NCBI RefSeq assembly: GCF_932274485.2
Contig: NC_065882.2
Span: 27,546,890 to 27,610,889, forward strand
Reading direction: 5' to 3'
DNA length: 64,000 bases
Origin: Patella vulgata
Lineage: Eukaryota; Mollusca; Gastropoda; Patellidae
Positions 33,801 through 42,800 of this stretch are shown here, piece by piece; position 1 is the first letter of the stretch; the number at the start of each line of letters is the position of its first letter. A program made the position numbers and the translations under genes. The notes under the pieces were generated by a model. It was not told the origin of the DNA and did no database searches. It saw nothing but the letters and a program-made list of their open reading frames with translations.

Positions 33801-36800
33801 TGTGCAGTTACCCTTCCACCAAACATCTCTCTACTTGTGGAGGTTGCAGTGACAAATCTGTTTCTAAGATGACGTAATCGTATTGCTTGATCTTCCTGGA
33901 GTGACGCTCCCGCCCTTGGGCGGTCGGAAATAGTTCCAGTTTGAAGCACTCTCATTCTAAGATTAATTATTGTCTGGTGTGAACAATTAAAGGCTCTTGC
34001 AACAGTGACCTCAGACTGACCAGTATAGAGCCTACCTATAGCACGTAGACGTTCTACATTTGAAAGGCGCGGCATTTTCTAACAAAGATGAAAATAACAA
34101 TTTTAATTTGTTTTTCCTGTTCAAGTTACGTGTGCGTGTTCAGTTTAAGCAAACTTGCATCGATTGACCTCACGAGTTTGTGTTTGCACGTGTTTTTCAG
34201 GTTTTTCATCTTTATATGCTCAAAAGTCACGTGACTTTACAATTTTATGAAATTAAAGGCTTCTTACTACTTACTATCGTTAGAAAAACTTTAAAATTTA
34301 TTTGATTTACCAGAAAAAAAAATTTGTTGAAATTCATCAGTGTCAAGTTTTTAATTTGGCCCAGTATATTACAATAGCGAGTTTCGTGGATTAGCTGATA
34401 GGTAAATTTTCTAAAACAAAAATGTATCGTTACATTATGAAGTAGTACCCTGGTTAAATATACGGGTGTCGTTCACGATGCGTGATATGCTTACTTTTTT
34501 TTTCAGAAGACCTGATACTACTTGTTATTAAGCTATCCCGTTAAACAAGATGTGATGTGGCAGGAATTGTCTGTGTTTTTGTTGGACAGTTCGTGGTGAA
34601 TGTCAATTACACTCGATCCAACTTATGGCCGAGAAAGTTCCTCAAAATATACGCTTAAAAAAAGTAGGGGATATTCAGAAACAATACAAAACTGCGGAAA
34701 TGCACTGCTGATTTTATTAGAGGTAACCAGTGTATTATGTTAATAACAGGCCAAAACAGAGAAACCTCACCCAGATTCACAAGATCTTTATCAATGAAGC
34801 CCTCACTCGTAAACGCGCTGCACTCTACAAAAGATGTCGTGATATGTTTAAATCAAAGCTAATTAAAAACTGTTGGACGTATGATGGTCGAGTTTACATA
34901 CGACCTCTAGCAGACGACCGAAATATTGTCATAACCTGTGAGCAGGACTTCGATAACTTTCATACATCAACAAACAGAGTAAATTCACAAGCTAATAAGT
35001 CTTTGTTTAACTACAACGAAGCTACTTTATCACATTCTGCAATCAACACATCTTCCGACTGTATAGACGATGATAACAGAGTTGGGCCATTAAAACAACA
35101 ATCCTTACGAGATTTTGGCGGGTTTGCCTCGACCCCACAGCCTGATAAAAAGAAACAATGATGCCTGACAGTATCTTTATATTTTTGAACCAATTTCATT
35201 CATCAATATCATTCCCAAACTACTGTACCTTATTGTGTACTGATTTTTCCCGTTTTTCTTAATGTCTACAAATGCATAAATATGTATACGTATTTAATTA
35301 TATTTAAACATCCATTGCAAGAGCTAAATCTGCGTATTGCAGGTCTTTTTTAGGCCTGAAATTTTATCTAAATTATTAATTAAGACATTAATTAAAACTT
35401 ATCCAGACCATAATCAACTCTCGATGTCATCGCTAGCCTGCGATATTTACTGGAGTAGGATCCGATTTGCTGCTCAGCTTTCATTCATGATTTAATCATG
35501 AAATGGATAATCGAATTCCATTTAGATTATCTAGTTTTTAACTATTATAGTGAGAGATGCCAGCTCTTTATCTAATCGCCCATAATGTATCTTTAAGTTG
35601 ATGACCAACTGGATAGTACCTCAAATCGTTTCATGCATTCACCATTGCCCCAATTATCCTTCATGTAATAATAAGTTTCCTTAGATTTTTAAAACAATGA
35701 CAAAATCTTTCTGTAAAGTAAAGTCATGTACATGTATTTTACTTGTTGGTTCCCTATTGTCTAACTATTACAGAGTAATATTAGCTTAGACCACTGTTTA
35801 GTTTATAATACATAGTTACATGTAGTTATACATTTATATTATTATATAACTAATTATGATATAAAAAAATCGAATGTATAAAACTATGCCCACATTATTT
35901 ATGCATTTAAAATGGGCGTATCTTTTAAAAGTTCTCAATTATCTACTTAAAAGTTCCATTCAAATATTAACTAATTGGGTTATCATCTCAGTTTAAACTT
36001 TTGATTTCGTTTTTTATTCCATTTAAATTACTGAAATATAAACAGCCAATTATCTAAATAATTGTTAATTATGGGAACTCAGCCATTGCATCAAAATTGC
36101 ATATCGGAGTGTTAAACTGACCACCTGACCACCCTCTAAGTATTATCACTTTAACCTTCATCTTCATTTTTTGTTAAAATTGCCTGCTTTAGATATCATC
36201 GTACGATATTGTTATATTAACTTAACTATGACCGAAACATTCAATGTTTATGTATTATACTATTGCTTTAACTGTAAATAATTCACTGTTTTTGTCTGTA
36301 TGTATGTTTTATTTGTTTACTAGTTATTTACATCATGTTCTCATGTCTCTATATCCACCAAAACTAACCACTAAATATTTAAGATCTAACTGTTTGATGA
36401 TTTCTCAGTCCCCTCGTGCAATACTGGCGCAAGTGCAACACTCATTATATTTTAACAGAACACAGTTTTTATGGGATACAATCACTAGTTTATTCTAAAA
36501 GCACGACGTTTCGACAAGTATCCTCTTATCGTTATCAAGCACAAATATTTTCATTGCTACTGTAATAGTTGACATTTACTACACAGTAAAGCACGAGGCA
36601 TCTGAGAAATGGCAATGTCGAATAATATCTCTAATAGTTTTATGTGAACTTGATAATTTATGTCTGCTAAGTACTGTTTTAGCCTTATTAGCTCTAAGAT
36701 CAGGAGACGTTCATAAAAATCCTGGACCTTCAAATCACGATTCAAATGAAAACCTATCAGTCTATCACTTAAATGCACGTAGTATAAGACACAAACTTGA

Positions 36801-39800
36801 AACAATATACAACGATGTCAATGATTACCATATTTGTAGTTTCACTGAGACTCATCTGGATAACTATGTGTTAGATTCATCTAAAATGGGACGGTTACCA
36901 TTCTCCATACCGGAAGGATCGGACGTCGCATGGTGGCGGATTATTATTATATGTTAATAAAACCATTTATTGCAAACGGCGAGATGATCTTGAGGTTACA
37001 GGTATAGAGAGTATTTGGGTGGAATGCAAATTTCCAAACACCGTATTACTTGTTGCCTTATTTTACCGCCCGCCAAACAGCACAATTGAATTCTGGTCAT
37101 TGTTCGAAAGATCCATTGAACTAGCCTATCAAACCACGCTTAAGGTTGTAATTTTATTTGATCTAAATGATGACTTGCTAGCACCACGCTGCAAGCTACG
37201 GGATATTTTATCTTTAAATAATCTCAGAAATGTTATTGATGAACTTACACCCGTTACTGGACCGTCAACAACCTTATTAGACGTAATTTTAGTAAATGAT
37301 GAAATTCAGATTAGTTCCAGTGAAACGATTAATGTCACTCCTGACATATCCGATCATAAGGGTGTTTATGCATTATTAGATTTTCCAGTTTCAAGTTCCA
37401 GCAATTTTAAACGGGAGATATTTGTATATAAGGATGGTAATTATAATAGGTTAAATACTCTTATCAAAGAACACGATTGGGAGAGTACCTTTGTAAATTC
37501 TGATATTAACTTAGTATGTTCAAAATTTTATGAAATTCTAAATAGCTATATTACATTGTGCATACCAAAGAAATCAATAACTATAAGACTAACTGAAAAC
37601 CGTGGTTCAATACAGAAATACGTAGAGCGATAAGAATCAGAAACAGGTTACACAAAAAAGCTTTGAAAACACAACATGAATGCGATTTAAGAAAATACAA
37701 AGTTCAAAGAAATAAAGTAAATAATTTTAAAAAAGCGTTAAAAACAAAATACAAAGAAGAAATCACAAATTTCTTGAATTCTAACGATACAAATAGCCAG
37801 AATTACTGGAATAATTTAAGGAAAGTATTAGGCCAAAATGTATCAAATGATATTCCTCCACTTTTAGACCCCAATGGAAGAATTGCTCATTCAAATTTTG
37901 ATGAAGCTGAATTACTTAACAACTATTTCGGATCCATTTCAAATAACACTCAGCAAGGAGAATTACCAAAATTCAATAAGCGAACAAATTGTCAACTTGA
38001 TATTCCTTTAGTCGAAGAAAAGGAAATCGCAGATCTTATAAGTACACTGAAATTGAAAAAAGCCAATGGATTTGATAATATTAGTAACAAGTTACTAAAA
38101 TATACCAAAACCTCAATATGTGTACCATTAAAATATATATTTAACAAATCACTAGAATCAGGCGTTTTTCCAACAATTTGGAAAAAAGCAAATGTCCTAC
38201 CTTTCTATAAAAAAGGAGACAGCTCTCTAGTTTCAAACTACCGACCTATAAGCCTATTAAGTTCTTTGAGTAAATTATTAGAAAAGGTAGTTTTCAAACA
38301 CCTGTTTAACTATTTTCATGAAACCAATCTCTTGTACAAATACCAATCAGGGTTTCGACCGAACTACTCTACTGTTCATCAACTTAGAAGTGTATCATGA
38401 TATCTCATCTGCAATAGATAAGCAACTATATTCCTGCTATGTTTTTTGCGATATATCTAAAGCGTTTGACCGCGTATATTTACCTGGTTTGATACACAAA
38501 TTAAGTCAATATGGGGTTTCAGGCATGCTAATTACGTGGTTGTCTAGTTATGTCCAAGACCGGACTCAACGGGTATTCGTAAATGGCTCTGTGTCATCAG
38601 AAATTACTCTTCAATCAGGAGTTCCCCAGGGATCAGTTTTGGGCCCCTTTTTGTTTTTGACTTACATCAATGATGTGCAAGATGTACTCCATAATGTGGC
38701 TAGATTATTTGCAGACGACACGGCACTTGGGTGTAGCAAACAGTCAGTTTCAGAGATAGAACAGTCCCTAAACTACGATCTGACAAATCTCAACATTTGG
38801 GCGAATAATTGGCTTATAAACTTTAATCCAAACAAAACAAAAGCTATTTTATTTAGCTCCAAAAAAAACAGAAAATTATCCGAGTCTGATATTCGATAAT
38901 CAAGCACTTGAAGTGGTTAAATGTCACAAACACTTGGGCATTACCCTTTCAAATGACGCCAAATGGACCATCCATATAGAAACTATTATCTCGTCCACCT
39001 CAAAATTATTAAATATTTTGCGTAAACTAAAATTCACCTTTAATAGACAAACTCTAAATAACGTATATTTGATATTCATAAGGCCAAAATTGGAATACGC
39101 ATGTGAAGTGTGGGATGGGTGTAACGTTTCCAATACCGAAAAACTTGAAAAGGTACAGCTAGAAGCTGCCAGGATTGTGACTGGACTAACTAAAACTTGT
39201 TCTCGTGAAGCGCTTTATTTTGAAACCGGATGGAATAAATTGTCAGACAGACGTACACAAAAGCGACTAACTACATTTTTTCAAATTAAAAATCAGAGAA
39301 ACCCAGCATACTTATATGACATTCTAGAATATTATCAACAAACACCACAAAAATACAATTTAAGAAACATTAGCGAATATAGATATCCTTATTGTAGAAC
39401 AGCATTACACCAAACTTCGTACTTCCCCACAACAATTTGAGATTGGGAATTATTAGAGGACCCCATAAAGCAATCAACCACTCTTAAATCCTTCAAATAT
39501 CTATACAAACAAAAATTACGTTCCTTAATACATAAAGCGCCAATCTACTACTGTAAAGGTAATAGACATGAAAATATTATTCACACTAGAATACGGCATG
39601 GGTGTAGTTCGTTGCAAAATGATTTGTATGAAATAAAGGTTGTGAATGATCCCACATGTTCTTGTGGCAAATTTATAGAAAATGCCGAACACTATTTCCT
39701 GCAATGTCACTTATATGATGTAATTCGTGCTGAACTATTAAATACATTGTCAAGTTATTCTGTGATAAATATAGATATCCTATTGTGCGGCAATTCAGAA

Positions 39801-42800
39801 TTGTCAATTGAGATGAATACAAACCTTTTCCTTGAAGTTCACAAATATATCAAACTTTCAAAACGATTTAAATAAAAGTTATTGTTAGTAGTTACATCTT
39901 AGAATAAATTATTAGCTTTAGCTTTTTTGGTGGAAAACTTTTTTTTTTTCCCCCGCACCCCCCACCCCCCCATTTTTTTATTTTTTATTATTTTTTTTTA
40001 TCATTTTATACATGCATCAGTTCATTTATATCCCATTTATTAAACTTTATTTTTCAATGTTTTAAATATAATTTTATATTCTCTTTATCACCTCTTCACT
40101 TATTTTATATAGAGCTTTGAGATATAATTCATCTGACTTTACTTATATTACTTATAAATTATTTATTATTGTATATACTATTTCGCAATCTTGTTTGTAT
40201 TAAATAATGTCTATCATTTCTATGTATGGAAAGGGCTTTTCTAAGTTTTTGAAACTTGTGCTCAATCCTTTTGATATTTGTCAATAAAATATGTTTAAAC
40301 TAACAGGCCAATTGTCTACACATGAACATAAACAGTTCATATGGGCGGCTTATCTGACGGCCCCATTTCATTCGCAAAGAGATACACCGTCAAAAGTGAA
40401 AATGGACGTTTGTGATTTTTGTCTTGATAATGAGTAATTGCTCTACCAATCCTCAGACATTCAGCAATTCGTCGTGGCATGCTCCTAATCAACCGTCCAA
40501 TCACGATTTGGGGCAATCTGACCCACTCCTCTTGCAGTGCCACGGCCAATTCTTGCAGTGTTGTCGGTTGACGTTGACGTCGATTAACACGTCTCCCGAT
40601 CAAATTAAACGTAACACACTAAAGCAAAGATACGCTAAACAGTAAATCTTATGCAAGAACCGATAGGAATGCTAACATAGATAGATAAACCAGCACGCGG
40701 CAGTTTTCATCAACCCTTGCTTAAAGTGTCAAATTTGACAATGAACCCCTCCCACGTGTATGGCGCTATTGCGTGTCGCATGTGCAGCTCAGTGGTTCTG
40801 TTGGGGCGATAAGTTCTACATCTGTGAACATGTCATCATTGGAAATCCCCAGAGTTAAATGTCCATCATTGTAGAAGGACGTTAAATTTCGTATCATTTC
40901 TATTGTACCCTAAGGTCTACTACCAACATGAGTGTCGTAGAAATATTTGGAGTAAATGTATATTAATATATGTTTCAGTAAGGCAATCTCTGTAAACCTT
41001 CTCAAAAATCTTTCAACCTTCGAAAAAATGACAAAAAAAACCCCCACAAGGGCCCTGTGGAGGTGAGTGTCCCCGGGTCGCACAAATTCAAAATAATAGT
41101 CTTAACTTAAAGGGCCAGTGATGTTGCCGACAAAATTGTCATCTTGTGTCTAATATTGTTAATAATATTCTAGTTATGAATTATTTATTGTATGTATATA
41201 ATTATGGTGTTGGCAGAACTGGTTTTTAATGAAGTATAGAACGAGGCGTTAAACATAGATATATACCATACGATTATTTATAGCTAGAATAATACAGGCA
41301 ACCATCTTAACAGCTGTTAAATACATCAGATAATCTGTTACTTTCATTTAATTAAAAAATACATGTTCACTTGGGGGCTCTTCTGCTCGCTGACACAAAT
41401 CATTAGGTCTTGTTCGATTTCGGTACATTTTAATTCAACCATGTTATTGCCATATGGCACTATATGTATTATACCGGTGGTAATAAAACTGGGGGAAATG
41501 CAACGAAAATTGCTTTATTTGAAATGTATTTTAAAGACAGAGAATCACTAACAACGATGTATATATACCAATGATGTGATCACCTACCGGGGATTGTTTT
41601 ATTTTTTTTCTTTCTCAGACACGTGTTATTTCGTAGAATTTAAATCGTTAACATTTTCAAGAGGCTTTAGTGGTTTATTAGTTGGTAAAATAATATTTGA
41701 CCCTATGTCTCTTAAGTTATATAATGTTCTTTCAAATTAAATTGTATCAAAAGTTTCCGGCAGATTTTTTAAACCTTTGCTGAGATTTATGTTTTAAGAT
41801 ATTTTATATTTGGCTTTCAAGGACTTCAGCAGACGCTCGTCCAAATTGCTTCATGTAGGTCAGTGTTTTGAATTGTGACATCTCGGTGAGTCGAGGTTTA
41901 TTTTGAATATTATATAAAATTAATTACATTTATTTCCTTTTTGAAAGTGATAATGTAAATAAATTTAGAGTATATCACATTACTTTCCTGCTAAAAATGA
42001 CATTTCTTCTTTAAAATCTCAAGCACTGAAGCATTGACAACCTTCATGACCACATGCACAGGGCTGTCGGTGTGAGCATGTTTCCTTGTCTGGCAAACTA
42101 CTACCTTTCTGTTAACGATGCAAGAGCAATTTTTCACAAAATGTATGTCTGCAATCATAGTAAATGTACCCTATATTTATTTACTAGATTAAAATGTATT
42201 TCATCGGTTAATTTATCTTACAATATAATTATATATTTTACTATTTGCATTTCATAGGTTTGTTAAGTTCACATGTGCAGATTCGATGCAAATCCATAAT
42301 ATATGCAAATAGAGATAATTATTTTAACATATGTTTTGATGGCTTTAAGATAGATATTGAAGTTAAACGTACTGGACTTCAACCTGCTAATAACTACACC
42401 TGTTCTATCTTATAATATATAAAATATGGGTTTTACTACCATCTTATTATATCTATATGTCCCTGAATAACCCTCGTTATATACAGGCAAAATATTTATA
42501 CTATATTAGATTTAATCTCCACTAAATCTCACTTCTATACGAACATATTACAATATAAATATTTATCACGAATTGTAAATAAATGATAAAAAAAGATGTT
42601 GAAGCAACGTAAAAATGAAAAGTAAAGTGGCTAACATAGATAAAAGATAGCGTCTACTCAATGTAGATAAATACATATATGTGTATAGAATGAGATGCAG
42701 AGATAGGAGAGGAACTTTTAAATACCAAAAGTTCAAAATCAAAAGGAATCAAATGGATGATTAACGCCTCAACAACACAATACCGCGGTCATTTTAGGTA

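Larger units (their letters stand above)
34754..40300 (+). mobile_element. CR1-like LINE, 5.5 kb, 5'-truncated in ORF1
   Basis: A 10-bp target duplication TAACAGGCCA (34744-34753, 40301-40310) brackets exactly 5,547 bp. The left junction falls inside ORF1, so the 5' end is missing; the right end is CAATAAAATATGTTTAAAC. It contains the ORF1 C-terminal half, a MITE-C copy, ORF2 with endonuclease, reverse transcriptase and terminal zinc knuckle, and a 3' UTR of about 425 bp. The target was a Tc1-type MITE, giving relative age: MITE first, LINE second, MITE-C later inside the LINE unless it was carried along. Confidence 0.9.

Noticed and set aside
34730-34756. Start codon for LINE ORF1 at the left junction
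   Set aside because: The apparent start lies in the interrupted MITE, outside the LINE; ORF1 is 5' truncated.
41107-41240. TTAAAGGGCCAGTGATG as another TTAA MITE
   Set aside because: Only one end could be seen; no inverted partner found.
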